Shown piece by piece: positions 52,916-63,903 of a stretch of DNA of 64,000 bases. A program made the translations under genes and the position numbers. The notes beneath the pieces are model-generated. The model made no database searches. It saw only the letters and a list, made by a program, of their open reading frames with translations, and had not been told where the DNA came from. Origin of the DNA: Albibacillus kandeliae (GTDB lineage Bacteria; Pseudomonadota; Alphaproteobacteria; Rhodobacterales; Rhodobacteraceae); assembly GCF_003116585.1 (NCBI RefSeq), contig NZ_QEHM01000015.1:18842-82841 (forward strand), given 5' to 3'. Within the stretch, counting starts at the first letter, position 1. Each line of letters begins with the position of its first letter.

Positions 52916-54649
52916 ATGGCCAAGGACATGACCCTTTCCCCCACCTTGACGGTCCGCATCGGCCAGTATTCCGATGCGGGCCGCAAGCCGCGGAACCAGG
53001 ACTTCCACGGCGCGGTGGTGCCCGAGGGCGCTGCTCTCGGACTGAAGGGCATCACCCTAGCCATCGCCGACGGCATCTCGACCTCTGACACCAGTGCCGA
53101 GGCGGCCCAGATCGCGGTCGTCAGCCTGCTGAGCGATCATTACGCCACCTCCGACGCATGGACCGCGCGCACCTCGGTCAACCGCGTCGTGGCGGCGGCC
53201 AACGCATGGCTCCATTCCCGCAACCTGCAGGGCGGTCAGCCCGACGTCGACCGCTGGGGCCTCTGCACCCTGACGGCACTGGTGCTGAAGGGGCGGTGCG
53301 CCCACGTCTTCAATATCGGCGACAGCGCGGTCTGGCGGGTCTCGGGGCAGAGCCTCGAACCGCTCACGCAGGCGCATCGCATCTCCCGTCCCGGGGGCGG
53401 CGGCTGGCTCGCGCGGGCGATGGGCGCGGAGCCCCGCGTCGAGCCCGATTACCTGGCCAGCGACCTGTCGCTCGGTGACACCTTCCTGCTGACCACCGAT
53501 GGCGTGCACGACCACTGGGAGGCGCGCACCGTCCTCGCAATCCTCCGCGACCAGCCCGACGCGGACGAGGCCGCCCGTGCCATCGCCCTGCATGCGATGG
53601 AGCGGGGGAGCGACGACAACCTCACCGTGCAGGTCGCCCGCATCGAGAGCCTGCCGGAGGTGGGCGCCGCCTCGGTTCTGGCCGGTGCCGGCCAGCTTCC
53701 GGTCCCACCCCTCCCACGAGCCGGCGACTGGATCGACGGCTACCGGATCCTGCGCGAGCTGCACGCGAGCGCGCGCAGCCACGTCTATCTCGCCGAGGTG
53801 GAGGAGGGCGGCAAGGTCGCCCTAAAGATCCCCTCCTCGGAAATGCGCGAGGATCCCGACTACCTCCGCCGCTTCATGCTGGAGGAATGGATCGCCCGCC
53901 GGATGATCAGCCCCCACGTCCTGCGGGCCCCCGCGCTCGGGACGCGCACGGCGCTCTACACCCTGGCCGAATACGTCGAGGGCCAGACGCTGCGCCAGTG
54001 GATGACGGACAACCCCAGACCGTCGCAGGAGGAGGTGCGCGACATCACCGACCAGATCGCGCGGGGGCTCCGGGTGTTTCACCGCAAGGAGATGATCCAT
54101 CAGGATCTCCGGCCCGAGAACATTATGCTGGACCGCGACGGAACGGTGAAGATCATCGACCTCGGCTCGACCACCGTGGCGGGCGTGGAAGAGGCGGCGC
54201 CGGGCACGCTGGGAGAGATGCCGGGCACCTTTCAGTACACCGCGCCCGAGTACCTGTCAGGCGACATGGTCAGCTGGCGGTCAGACCAGTTCTCGCTGGG
54301 GGTCATCGCCTACGAAATGCTCACCGGCCGTCTGCCCTACGGGGCACAGGTGGCGCGGGTGCGGTCACTGGCCGACCAGCGGCGGCTGGGCTACGCCAGC
54401 GCGCGCGACGAACAGAGCGGCGTTCCCGGCTGGATGGATGCGGCGCTCCGGCGGGCCTGCCATCCCGATCCGGCGCGCCGCTACGACGCGCTCTCCGAAT
54501 TCGTTGCCGACCTGCGCCGCCCCGGCGCGGGCTGGCGCGCAGACCGGCAGGTGCCGCTCGCCGAGCGCAACCCGGTTCGTTTCTGGCAGACCGTCTCGGC
54601 CATCCTTGCCGTGGTCTGCCTCATCCTTGCCGTCCACATGGGCGGCTGA
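52916..54649 (+). CDS. Bifunctional PP2C-type phosphatase / serine-threonine kinase, C-terminal membrane anchor
   Basis: A 577-residue two-domain signalling protein. Residues 5-255 are a PP2C phosphatase with RNQDFHG, IADGIST, TTDGVHDHW and DDNLTVQV metal motifs. Residues 270-530 are a Hanks-type kinase: K304 in VALKI, catalytic D397 in HQDLRPENI, D415 in DLGS (in place of DFG) and the TAPEY element. The glycine-rich loop is degenerate (ELHASARSHVYLAE). Residues 553-575 form a single C-terminal helix with a short outside end. Homologs recur in alphaproteobacterial nitrate/nitrite operons. Whether it controls NirC, NirB or a regulator is unknown. Confidence 0.87.
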   Translation: MAKDMTLSPTLTVRIGQYSDAGRKPRNQDFHGAVVPEGAALGLKGITLAIADGISTSDTSAEAAQIAVVSLLSDHYATSDAWTARTSVNRVVAAANAWLHSRNLQGGQPDVDRWGLCTLTALVLKGRCAHVFNIGDSAVWRVSGQSLEPLTQAHRISRPGGGGWLARAMGAEPRVEPDYLASDLSLGDTFLLTTDGVHDHWEARTVLAILRDQPDADEAARAIALHAMERGSDDNLTVQVARIESLPEVGAASVLAGAGQLPVPPLPRAGDWIDGYRILRELHASARSHVYLAEVEEGGKVALKIPSSEMREDPDYLRRFMLEEWIARRMISPHVLRAPALGTRTALYTLAEYVEGQTLRQWMTDNPRPSQEEVRDITDQIARGLRVFHRKEMIHQDLRPENIMLDRDGTVKIIDLGSTTVAGVEEAAPGTLGEMPGTFQYTAPEYLSGDMVSWRSDQFSLGVIAYEMLTGRLPYGAQVARVRSLADQRRLGYASARDEQSGVPGWMDAALRRACHPDPARRYDALSEFVADLRRPGAGWRADRQVPLAERNPVRFWQTVSAILAVVCLILAVHMGG

Positions 54650-54674
54650 CCTCACCCTGACAGGAGGACCGAAG

Positions 54675-55142
54675 ATGAAGGACCTGACCACCACCGAACT
54701 GCTCAGCCGCGAAGACGTGACCGCGCTGATCCTCGTGGGCAAGAAGCGCGCGGGCCTGACATGGGAAGGCGTCGCCGAGGCCATCGGCATGTCCCCGGTC
54801 TGGACCCATTCCGCCTGCATGGGCATGAACGCCATGCCCGAGGCCAAGGCGGTGGCGCTGGCCGACCTTCTCGACCTGCCCGAGGGCGCGGCAGAGCTCC
54901 TGCAGGAGAGCCCTACGAAGGTCTGGGAGCAGGCGGTTCCGACCGATCCCTGCATCTATCGCCTCTACGAGATCGTCGGCGTCTACGGCCCGACCATCAA
55001 GGCGCTGATCCACGAAAAGTTCGGCGACGGCATCATGAGCGCCATCGACTTCGACATGGAGGTGATCCGCGTGCCCCACGAAAAGGGCGACCGGGTCAAG
55101 ATCGAGATGTCAGGAAAGTACCTGTCCTTCAACGCCTGGTAA
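54675..55142 (+). CDS. cynS: Cyanase (cyanate hydratase)
   Basis: A 155-residue cyanase converting cyanate and bicarbonate to ammonium and CO2. An N-terminal helix-turn-helix-like domain (residues 1-80) is followed by the catalytic domain. The catalytic arginine and glutamate are in IYRLYEIVG and the serine in GIMSAIDFD. Full length for the family. ATG 54675 has CAGGAGGAC upstream. It follows the kinase/phosphatase by 25 bases, so cyanate-nitrogen is harvested together with nitrite. No carbonic anhydrase or cyanate transporter gene accompanies it. Confidence 0.94.
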   Translation: MKDLTTTELLSREDVTALILVGKKRAGLTWEGVAEAIGMSPVWTHSACMGMNAMPEAKAVALADLLDLPEGAAELLQESPTKVWEQAVPTDPCIYRLYEIVGVYGPTIKALIHEKFGDGIMSAIDFDMEVIRVPHEKGDRVKIEMSGKYLSFNAW

Positions 55143-55186
55143 CCCCTCGCGCGCCAATCCGTAGGGATGCGCCAAAAAGAGCTGGC

Positions 55187-55213
55187 CCGGAGAAATGTCC
55201 TTGATTTCTCCGG
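55187..55213 (+). terminator. Hairpin between cynS and the N-ATPase operon
   Basis: A perfect 10-bp stem (CCGGAGAAAT at 55187-55196, ATTTCTCCGG at 55204-55213) with a 7-base loop. There is no T-run, so it is either a Rho-assisted end of the nir-cyn transcript or a leader element of the atp transcript. The structure is certain; the role is not. Confidence 0.5.
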
Positions 55214-55268
55214 CATTGGCCATTTGACTTACCTCAAGGAGAGGGGACGCCAAGTGCGTTTAGGTTAA

Positions 55269-57129
<1,861 letters not shown>

Positions 57130-57130
<1 letters not shown>

Positions 57131-57402
57131 TGGTCAAGGAAGAGCGTCTGGCCGAGGCCGCCCGCAAACGCGCCGAGCGCGAGCGCCGCTGGAAGGCGGA
57201 GGGCGAAGTCTCCTTTTCGCGCCGGCTGGGGCAGATCGGGGTTCTGGGCTGGCTGATCGTGCTGCCGACGCTGGGTGCGCTCTTCCTCGGCCGCTGGCTG
57301 GACCGGACCTTCGACACTGGCATATTCTTCAGCGCTCCGCTGCTCTTCGTTGGGCTCGGAATTGGCGCCTACGCCGCATGGAAATGGATCATGCGCACAT
57401 GA
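57130..57402 (+). CDS. atpQ: N-ATPase accessory subunit AtpQ
   Basis: A 90-residue protein with a charged N-terminal helix (residues 1-35, many K/R/E) and two hydrophobic helices at about 38-60 and 65-85. This is the AtpI-like AtpQ found only in N-ATPase operons. Its start shares a base with the atpC stop. The family is thought to aid ring assembly or ion supply; function here follows from position and topology. Confidence 0.8.
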
Positions 57403-57671
57403 CCGGGAGCTACTGGCATATCCTCTGGGCGCTGCCGGCCGGCGTCCTGACCGGCTGGTTGCACTTCCGAATGCTGCGCATCGGCACCGAGGCGCTGATC
57501 CACGACACCGCGACCGGCCGTGCGCTCGGCCTGACTGCCCTGCGCTTTGCGCTGACCATCGCAGTACTGGTGCTCGCCGCGCTGGCCGGCGCGCCCGCGC
57601 TGATCGCAGCGGGCTGCGGCCTCGCCGTCGGGCGCGCCATCGCCATGCGCGCCGCGCGGAGGATGCAATGA
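57399..57671 (+). CDS. atpR: N-ATPase accessory subunit AtpR
   Basis: A 90-residue membrane protein with three predicted helices (ILWALPAGVLTGWLHF, then two near 45-65 and 68-80). AtpR is specific to N-ATPases and is proposed to interact with the c-subunit through conserved charged residues during ring assembly. ATG 57399 overlaps the atpQ stop by four bases; ATGs at 57378 and 57384 in the same frame are less likely. Hidden within overlapping genes, it is easily missed. Confidence 0.8.
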   Translation: MTGSYWHILWALPAGVLTGWLHFRMLRIGTEALIHDTATGRALGLTALRFALTIAVLVLAALAGAPALIAAGCGLAVGRAIAMRAARRMQ

Positions 57672-58354
57672 AGTCGCCGCTCGAGAACACCATCCTCTTT
57701 CACATCGGCTCCGTTCCCATCGCCGAGACGGTGGTGACCACATGGGTCATCATGGCCGTTCTGGTCGCCGGGTCATGGCTGATCACCCGCCGCCTCAGGC
57801 GCGATCCTTCGACCGTGCAGTCTGTCGCCGAACTGCTCTGCGACCTTGTCGACAGCCAGATCCGCGAGACCATGCGCACCGAACCCGGACCCTACCGCGC
57901 CTTCATCGGGACGCTGTTCCTCTTCATCCTCGTGGCCAACTGGAGTTCGATGATCCCCGGGGTCGAACCGCCGACAGCACACCTCGAAACCGACGCGGGC
58001 CTCGCCATCCTCGTCTTCTTCGCGGTCATCTGGTACGGGTTGAAAGCCGGCGGCGCCCGAGGCTATCTCAAGAGCTTTGCCGCGCCCACGCCGCTGATGA
58101 TCCCGCTGAATTTCATCGAGAGCATCACCCGCACCTTCTCCCTGCTGGTCCGCCTCTTCGGCAACGTGATGAGCGGCGTCTTCGTGATCGGCATCGTGCT
58201 GTCGCTGGCCGGGCTGCTGGTTCCGATCCCCTTCATGGCGCTCGACCTGCTGACCGGGCTGGTCCAGGCCTACATCTTCGCCGTGCTCGCAATGGTCTTC
58301 ATCTCCTCGACGGTGGCCGAGGCTACCGAACATCCGGAAACAGAAAAGGACTGA
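57668..58354 (+). CDS. atpB: N-ATPase a subunit
   Basis: A 228-residue Fo a subunit with about six membrane segments. The essential arginine is in the helix [18 protein letters not shown]. The C-terminal pair of helices ([20 protein letters not shown]) carries the conserved Q and Y positions. ATG 57668 overlaps atpR by four bases. Together with the c-ring it forms the ion path. Confidence 0.9.
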   Translation: MKSPLENTILFHIGSVPIAETVVTTWVIMAVLVAGSWLITRRLRRDPSTVQSVAELLCDLVDSQIRETMRTEPGPYRAFIGTLFLFILVANWSSMIPGVEPPTAHLETDAGLAILVFFAVIWYGLKAGGARGYLKSFAAPTPLMIPLNFIESITRTFSLLVRLFGNVMSGVFVIGIVLSLAGLLVPIPFMALDLLTGLVQAYIFAVLAMVFISSTVAEATEHPETEKD

Positions 58355-58358
58355 CCCA

Positions 58359-58604
58359 ATGGACTGGATTGCAATCGTCAGCATCCTCGGCGCCGCCTTC
58401 TCGGTGGCCTTCGGCGCCTTGGGCCCGGCACTGGGCGAGGGGCGCGCCGTGGCTGCCGCGATGGACGCCATCGCCCGCCAGCCGGAGGCCGCGAACTCCA
58501 TCTCGCGGACCCTCTTCGTCGGCCTTGCGATGATCGAAACCACGGCAATCTACTGCCTTGTGGTCGCGCTGCTCCTGCTCTTCGCCAATCCCTTCATCTC
58601 CTGA
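58359..58604 (+). CDS. atpE: N-ATPase c subunit (double-carboxylate rotor)
   Basis: An 81-residue two-helix c subunit. Helix 1 has GPALGEG with E27 in the place where Na+-coupled rings carry a glutamine. Helix 2 has the ion-binding E60-T61 followed by Y65 (MIETTAIY), matching the Na+-binding E-S/T and Y pattern. The polar loop ARQPEA lies between. The extra Glu in helix 1 is a known trait of the N-ATPase family. Na+ versus H+ coupling cannot be settled by sequence. Confidence 0.92.
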   Translation: MDWIAIVSILGAAFSVAFGALGPALGEGRAVAAAMDAIARQPEAANSISRTLFVGLAMIETTAIYCLVVALLLLFANPFIS

Positions 58605-59332
58605 TGTCCTTCGACTGGTCCACCCTGCTGCTGCAGACCGTCAACGCGGCGGTCCTGATCTGGCTGCTCTCGCGCGTGCTGTGGCGTCCGCTGGCGGACA
58701 TGATCGCGGCGCGGCGGGCCGAAACCGAGAAAGTGATGGCCGAGGCCGAGGCCAGCCGCCAAGAGGCCCGCGCGGCTGAGGCCGAGCTGGAGCGCAGGCT
58801 GGCCGGGATCGAGGCCGACCGTGCCGCCGCACTGGCCGATGCCGCACGCCAGGGCGAGGCCGAAAAATCAAGGATCATCGCCGCCGCGCGGGAGGAGGCG
58901 GGCCGGATCGAGGAGGCCGCAAAAGACCGCATCGCCGCCGCCGGGGTGGCCGCCGAAGCCGCGCTCGGGGAACGGGCGGTCGACCTCGCGGTCGACATGG
59001 CCGCCCGGCTCGGGTGCGAGCTCGACGGTCCGGCGCTGCGCTCCGCCGCGCTCGACCGCATCCTCGATCAGGTCGGTGCCCTCTCCGAGGATGACCGCGC
59101 GACCCTCGCCGCCTCGGTGTCGCTCTGTTCCCCCGCCGCGCTCGACCCGGCGGAACAGCAGGGCCTCCGCGACCGGCTGTCGCACGCCTTCACCAGCCCC
59201 CTGAACCTGACCTTCCAAACCGATCCGGGCCTTGTCGCCGGCCTCGAACTGTCCGGGCCTCACCTCGTGGTCAGAAGCGACTGGCGCGACGGCCTCGCCC
59301 GCCTCAGACAGGAGATCCTGCGCAATGGTTGA
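58604..59332 (+). CDS. atpF: N-ATPase b subunit (extended)
   Basis: A 242-residue b subunit. One N-terminal helix (residues 8-28, [20 protein letters not shown]) is followed by a very charged coiled coil rich in Ala, Glu and Arg to about residue 130, then a globular C-terminal part. It is longer than a typical b subunit (about 160), because N-ATPases lack a separate delta subunit and the C-terminal part is delta-like. The start shares a base with the atpE stop. Confidence 0.87.
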   Translation: MSFDWSTLLLQTVNAAVLIWLLSRVLWRPLADMIAARRAETEKVMAEAEASRQEARAAEAELERRLAGIEADRAAALADAARQGEAEKSRIIAAAREEAGRIEEAAKDRIAAAGVAAEAALGERAVDLAVDMAARLGCELDGPALRSAALDRILDQVGALSEDDRATLAASVSLCSPAALDPAEQQGLRDRLSHAFTSPLNLTFQTDPGLVAGLELSGPHLVVRSDWRDGLARLRQEILRNG

Positions 59333-60824
59333 TGCAGACACCTGGCTCGCTCGCGCCCGCGACGCCGTTGCCCGAACCGAGGTCGGCGCGGCGGTGGAAC
59401 GCTTTGGCGTGGTGGAGGAAGTCGCCGACGGCATCGCCTTCCTCTCGGGCCTACCCGACGCCCGACTGGACGAACTCTTGAGCTTCGAGGGCGGTCAGAC
59501 CGGCTATGTACAAAGCCTCGACAGCGACCGGGTCGCCGCCGTGCTGCTCGATCACGCCGAGGCGGTGGCGGCAGGCGCCCGCGCCTCGGGCACCGGCGCC
59601 GTCGTCCGCGTGCCGGTAGGGCCGGGCCTTTTGGGCCGCGTCGTCGACCCGCTGGGGCGCCCGCTGGATGGCAAGGGGCCGGTCGAGGGTATCCGCCAGG
59701 ACCCGATCGAACGACCGGCTCCGGGCATCATCGAACGTGCCGCCATCACTCAGCCGGTGCAGACCGGAACTCTCGTGGTCGACACGCTTTTCGCACTCGG
59801 GCGCGGCCAGCGCGAGCTGATCGTGGGCGACCGGGCGACCGGCAAGACCACCATCGCGCTCGACACCATCCTGAACCAGCAGGAGGGCGACATCGTCTCG
59901 GTCTATGTCGCCATCGGCCAGAAAACTTCGGCCGTGCAGCGTGTCGTGCAGACGCTCACCGCCACCGGCGCGCTGGCGCGTACCATCGTGGTGGTCGCCG
60001 GACCGGCAACGCCCGCCGGCCTGCAATGGATCGCGCCCTTCGCCGGGACCACGATGGCGGAATACTTCCGCGACACCGGTGGTCATGCGCTCGTCGTGCT
60101 CGACGACCTGACCAAGCACGCCGCCTGCCACCGCGAAATCGCGCTGCTGACGCGGCAATCGCCCGGGCGCGAGGCCTATCCCGGCGACGTCTTCTATGTC
60201 CACGCCCGGCTGCTGGAACGCGCTGCCAAGCTTGCGGAGGCCCGGGGCGGGGGCTCGCTCACCGCGCTGCCCGTGGCCGAGACCGACGCGGGCAACCTCT
60301 CCGCCTATATCCCGACCAACCTGATCTCGATCACCGACGGCCAGATCGTGCTCGACTCCAAGCTGTTCAACGAAGGCCAAAAACCGGCGGTGGACGTCGG
60401 CACCTCCGTCAGCCGCGTCGGCGGCAAGACCCAGGCGCGATCTCTGCGCGATGCGGCCGAAACCCTGCGTCTCGACTATGCCCAGTTCCTCGAACTCGAG
60501 ATGTTCACGCGCTTCGGTGGCATGCCCGACACGCGGGTCAAGGCGCAACTGGCGCGTGGTGCGCGCATCCGCGAGACCCTGCGCCAACCCCAGCACCGCC
60601 CGATAGCCCTCTCCGAAGAGGTCTGCCTCGTCCTGGCACTACAAGCCGGAATACTGGACGTGCTGCCGCCAGACCGCGTAACGGCTTTCCGCACCGCCCT
60701 CGCCGACCACGTTTCCAGCATACCCGAGGCCAACAGTATCGGGTCCGCTCCGCTGGAGGAGGTGTTACGTCAGGCACTCGTTACCGCGCTGACCCGGCTC
60801 GCCGACGAGGTGAAGGGCGCATGA
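59325..60824 (+). CDS. atpA: N-ATPase alpha subunit
   Basis: A 499-residue F1 alpha subunit. The P-loop [12 protein letters not shown] is near residue 170. The stretch [13 protein letters not shown] and the [18 protein letters not shown] segment are family markers. ATG 59325 overlaps atpF by eight bases. Six alpha/beta chains form the F1 head. Confidence 0.92.
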   Translation: MVDADTWLARARDAVARTEVGAAVERFGVVEEVADGIAFLSGLPDARLDELLSFEGGQTGYVQSLDSDRVAAVLLDHAEAVAAGARASGTGAVVRVPVGPGLLGRVVDPLGRPLDGKGPVEGIRQDPIERPAPGIIERAAITQPVQTGTLVVDTLFALGRGQRELIVGDRATGKTTIALDTILNQQEGDIVSVYVAIGQKTSAVQRVVQTLTATGALARTIVVVAGPATPAGLQWIAPFAGTTMAEYFRDTGGHALVVLDDLTKHAACHREIALLTRQSPGREAYPGDVFYVHARLLERAAKLAEARGGGSLTALPVAETDAGNLSAYIPTNLISITDGQIVLDSKLFNEGQKPAVDVGTSVSRVGGKTQARSLRDAAETLRLDYAQFLELEMFTRFGGMPDTRVKAQLARGARIRETLRQPQHRPIALSEEVCLVLALQAGILDVLPPDRVTAFRTALADHVSSIPEANSIGSAPLEEVLRQALVTALTRLADEVKGA

Positions 60825-61771
60825 GCGACCGTCTGGCCGAGATATCGGGGCGCATCACCAGCGTCCGCAAGCTCGGCTCGGTCATGGGCGCGATGCGCGG
60901 CATGGCGGCGGCCCGCGTCCGGCAGGCCGAGGGAGAGGTCGCTGCCGTCGACAGCTATGCCCGGACCATTCAAAACGCACTCTCGCAGGTCCTTTCCTTC
61001 GGAGCAGGGACCCCCGGAGTGACCGGCCGGGAATCAGTCGATATCCTGGTCGTCTTCCTTGCCGAGCAGGGATTTGCCGGCGTCTTCAGTGAACATCTAC
61101 TGGACCGCCTCGCCGACGATCCAGTAACGCAACCGGGAGGCGCCGATGCTCCACGCCTCTGTCTTGTCGGCGCACGCGGCGCGTCTATCGCGGCCGAGCG
61201 AGGAATGTCGCCGTGGGTGTTCCGCCCCATGCCTACCCACGGCGCCGCCGTTCCACGGTTCGCGGACGAGTTGACGCAGACAGTGCTCGCAGCCTGTCTC
61301 AATCCAGCAATAGGTGCGAAAGTGGGCGGCCTGGAGCCGGGGCCGAACTGGGCAACCTCCGCCCCCCGCATCGACGCGCTCTTTACCCGTCTCCAACCCG
61401 GAGGAGCCCCGACACCTGAGCGTGTGCAATTGTTTCCCGCCCTCCCAATGCCCGGTGCCGCCCCGCTGTCGCCGCCATTGCTGAACCTCTCGCGGGAAAA
61501 CTTGCTGCAGGATTTGCTTGCCGAAGCGCTGCATGCCGGCCTTTGCCGCGCGGCCCTGCACGCGATTGCGGCCGAGAACAACGCCCGCATGCTCGCCATG
61601 GCTGCAGCGCAAAGCCAGACCGAGCGAACACTGGAAGGACTCGTCGCGCTGGAGCGGCGCGTACGCCAGGAGACGATAACCTCCGAGATTATCGAACTCG
61701 CAGCAGGCGAGACTGCCTTCCACAGCCACACGAAGCGCAAGCCCTCCGATGCCAATCCGTCTGTGGAGTAG
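60821..61771 (+). CDS. atpG: N-ATPase gamma subunit
   Basis: A 316-residue central shaft. The N-terminal coiled coil starts [19 protein letters not shown] with [12 protein letters not shown]; the C-terminal coil contains [20 protein letters not shown]. The middle domain is divergent. ATG 60821 overlaps atpA by four bases. The 3' half is somewhat AT-richer than the rest of the operon, at the border of the AT-rich tail of the window. Confidence 0.88.
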   Translation: MSDRLAEISGRITSVRKLGSVMGAMRGMAAARVRQAEGEVAAVDSYARTIQNALSQVLSFGAGTPGVTGRESVDILVVFLAEQGFAGVFSEHLLDRLADDPVTQPGGADAPRLCLVGARGASIAAERGMSPWVFRPMPTHGAAVPRFADELTQTVLAACLNPAIGAKVGGLEPGPNWATSAPRIDALFTRLQPGGAPTPERVQLFPALPMPGAAPLSPPLLNLSRENLLQDLLAEALHAGLCRAALHAIAAENNARMLAMAAAQSQTERTLEGLVALERRVRQETITSEIIELAAGETAFHSHTKRKPSDANPSVE

Positions 61772-62116
61772 CTCTCGGTGGTTTTCCCGAGATTGTTCCG
61801 GGCCGCGAGGTATGGCCGCTCGGGGTAGTCAACTAGATAGCTGAGAGGAACGGTTCGGGGAATCCTGAGCAGCTTTGGTCTTCTCAATAGCTTGAACAGG
61901 AACTCGCGGACTCTTGACCAAGGTGATTTTTCGCCGCCGAGTTGGAGCGTCGCGTAAGCGGTCCTCAACAACTCCTTGAATTCAGAGTCAGGTAGCCCAA
62001 AGAACGCATTGCATTGCAGGCACCTACCAGAGTCCATGGCGAGAAAGGTGTTGTATGGACGGTCGCAAACGTCGCGATGGCGTTGCGAGTGAGGATCACT
62101 AGCCGGCCCACATGGC
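61772..62116 (-). pseudogene. AT-richer stretch with a possible gene remnant on the minus strand
   Basis: No intact gene is supported. On the minus strand from ATG 62037, about 88 codons before reaching atpG read like real protein (GRCLQCNAFFGLPDSEFKEL, later SYLVDYPERPYLAARNN), but the frame has no stop of its own and would continue into antisense atpG. This suggests the 5' part of an unknown gene cut off at the atp junction, or chance. I do not recognise the family. Confidence 0.25.
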
Positions 62117-62779
62117 TCAATTCGTCTGGTGGGAAGGTTTGCGCGCAAACTCGAACTCCTCGTCCTCTCGAAAACTCTGCAAATAGCCGCGAAGCCCCGG
62201 ACTGGCCTCAAGACGCCGCGCAACCGCAAGCGATCTGGATGCCTCCTCCAGTCCGGTGACCAGAACCGGCAGCATGGACTGACGAAAAGCCTGGCTACGG
62301 AAGGTATCCGACAGCGTCTCCAGCAACATGGTCCGAAGCATATGCTGTTGCATCGAGAACGTCGCCGCAGCGCGACGTTCTCGCGCCTGCAAGATTGCGT
62401 GTCTGAGCGCCTCGGCCGTGATCGCGGATTTGCTCAGGTAGTCGTCACACCCCATTTTCAACGCATTGACCGCGACATTGAGACGGTCGTCATTCGAGAC
62501 CATGATCTTGATCGAGTTCCGGTTCCGCTCGTCTTGCTTCAGAAGTTCAAGCGCAGCGAGCCCATCTCCCTCGCTCAGGTGGTAGTCAATCAGCATTACA
62601 TCGTATGTCCCGCGCGAGAGGGAACTGCGCATGGCATCGAGCGTCGCAGCCTCATCAAAAGTTATCGGCAGTTGTAACGCGGCGCCCATCCGGCAAATCC
62701 GCCGACGATCAAAGGCGCTATCGTCGAGGACCAGAGCCGAGATCGGCGTAGCTGTCTTATCTGTTGATGAAGCGATCAT
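62117..62779 (-). CDS. Response regulator with receiver domain and uncharacterised C-terminal region
   Basis: A 220-residue protein. The receiver domain spans about residues 13-130: acidic pair D19-D20, phosphoacceptor D65 in MLIDYHLSEGDG, and a lysine in the YLSKSAIT stretch. The remaining 85 residues are helical and have no DNA-binding motif that I can see, so it may act by protein contact or be a single-domain relay. It is AT-richer than the catabolic operons. The histidine kinase at 63205 lies upstream on the same strand and is the likely partner. Confidence 0.82.
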   Translation of the reverse strand: MIASSTDKTATPISALVLDDSAFDRRRICRMGAALQLPITFDEAATLDAMRSSLSRGTYDVMLIDYHLSEGDGLAALELLKQDERNRNSIKIMVSNDDRLNVAVNALKMGCDDYLSKSAITAEALRHAILQARERRAAATFSMQQHMLRTMLLETLSDTFRSQAFRQSMLPVLVTGLEEASRSLAVARRLEASPGLRGYLQSFREDEEFEFARKPSHQTN

Positions 62780-63054
62780 AACCCTCGTAGTGCCTTCATA
62801 TCTTCTAGACTCTGTGATTGGAGGCTTAGCGCGACCTCTCCAAAGATTGGGTTAACGCGAAGTGTCTTGAGGCAGTGCGCTTTTCCAAAGTTAGAATCAG
62901 TATCTAGATTCTTGGTCAAGAGTTGTCTGCGGTAATGAAGATGTTCAGCGCGACTATGCCTGACCTCTCGATTGGGGTGAAATCCAGTGCATTGATTGGA
63001 GTTTGAAGGCAGTTGTGGAGCGCTAGGTGGCAAAAATGAAGGGGCTGACGGCAT
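62776..63054 (-). CDS. Possible small translationally coupled open frame before the response regulator
   Basis: A 92-codon frame whose TGA overlaps the response regulator ATG (ATGA at 62776-62779). Its second half looks protein-like (NPIFGEVALSLQSQSLED), but the first half is low-complexity Pro/Ser and no SD is visible. It could be a coupled leader, a remnant, or chance in this AT-rich gap. The rest of 63055-63204 shows nothing. Confidence 0.2.
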   Translation of the reverse strand: MPSAPSFLPPSAPQLPSNSNQCTGFHPNREVRHSRAEHLHYRRQLLTKNLDTDSNFGKAHCLKTLRVNPIFGEVALSLQSQSLEDMKALRGL

Positions 63055-63204
63055 GTTCTTAGGTGATTTGATCTAGTGAGACTTCGATATTTTCTCTTGA
63101 GATGCTTCGAAATTGGGTTGAGGTTGATTGTCTCTCAGGGGTGAAGTCATCCTTCGTGGGTGTGTTGAGTTGATTTAATTGACTGATGTTACTCGAATCT
63201 CACG

Positions 63205-63903
63205 TTAATTTACTATCTTTGGGTGAGGGAATCGCACAACCAAGTGGCAACCTCGACCGTAGGGCGATGGTAGCCATTCGCATTCACCTTGATAGAGCGT
63301 GACAATCTTGCGAACATTCGCGAGACCCATTCCACTGCCATCGATTTCGTCCCGAGGTCGAAGTGTGGTCATTACTTCAAATACCTTGTTGCGAAATCGT
63401 TCGGGGATTCCTGGTCCATCGTCGCAGATAGACAGAACGTGCCAATCTTTCTCATCTCGGCTCGCTATTCGGATCGTTCCCTCCGGTCGATCATGATGTT
63501 TGATGGCGTTCGATAGAAGTGATGACACTAGTGTCAATGCATCAGTCTCTCCAAGTCGATAACGTGATTCCTCAAGGTTGAGTTTCAGCTGAAAACCTGG
63601 CGGCAGGGGTGTTTCATCAAGAATGGTGTCGACAACATCTTCCCAACGGACCTCGCTAACGGTTTGCTTTCGGCCGATGCGAGAATAAACAAGAAGATCA
63701 ATCAGCATCCGGTCTAACCGAGATGTGTGAATGTGCATCAAACGGATGTTTTCTGCCAAGGAACCAGAAATCTGGTGCCCGTCGATTTGCAGGTCCTCCT
63801 CGATCCATTGCGGAAGCTCCAGCAGGGCACGCACAGAGTTACGAATGTCATGGCTGACGAGGTAGATGAAAGGTGACCTGCCCCCTGCCGGTCCCTCATT
63901 CAT
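63205..63903 (-). CDS. Short sensor histidine kinase without N-terminal sensor domain
   Basis: A 232-residue kinase core. The phosphoacceptor is H18 in FIYLVSHDIRNS at the very N-terminus. The ATPase domain has the N box SSLLSNAIKHHD, the G1 box CDDGPGI and the G2 box GSGMGLANV, in normal order. There is no sensor or membrane segment before the H box. Upstream codons stay open to a stop at 63976-63978 but carry no start, so the gene might once have been longer. It probably phosphorylates the response regulator downstream. Confidence 0.85.
   Translation of the reverse strand: MNEGPAGGRSPFIYLVSHDIRNSVRALLELPQWIEEDLQIDGHQISGSLAENIRLMHIHTSRLDRMLIDLLVYSRIGRKQTVSEVRWEDVVDTILDETPLPPGFQLKLNLEESRYRLGETDALTLVSSLLSNAIKHHDRPEGTIRIASRDEKDWHVLSICDDGPGIPERFRNKVFEVMTTLRPRDEIDGSGMGLANVRKIVTLYQGECEWLPSPYGRGCHLVVRFPHPKIVN

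Noticed and set aside
60970..62229. 419-codon minus-strand frame spanning atpG and the gap beyond
   Set aside because: Most of it is antisense to atpG. Only the part at 61772-62037 looks protein-like and is listed as a possible remnant.
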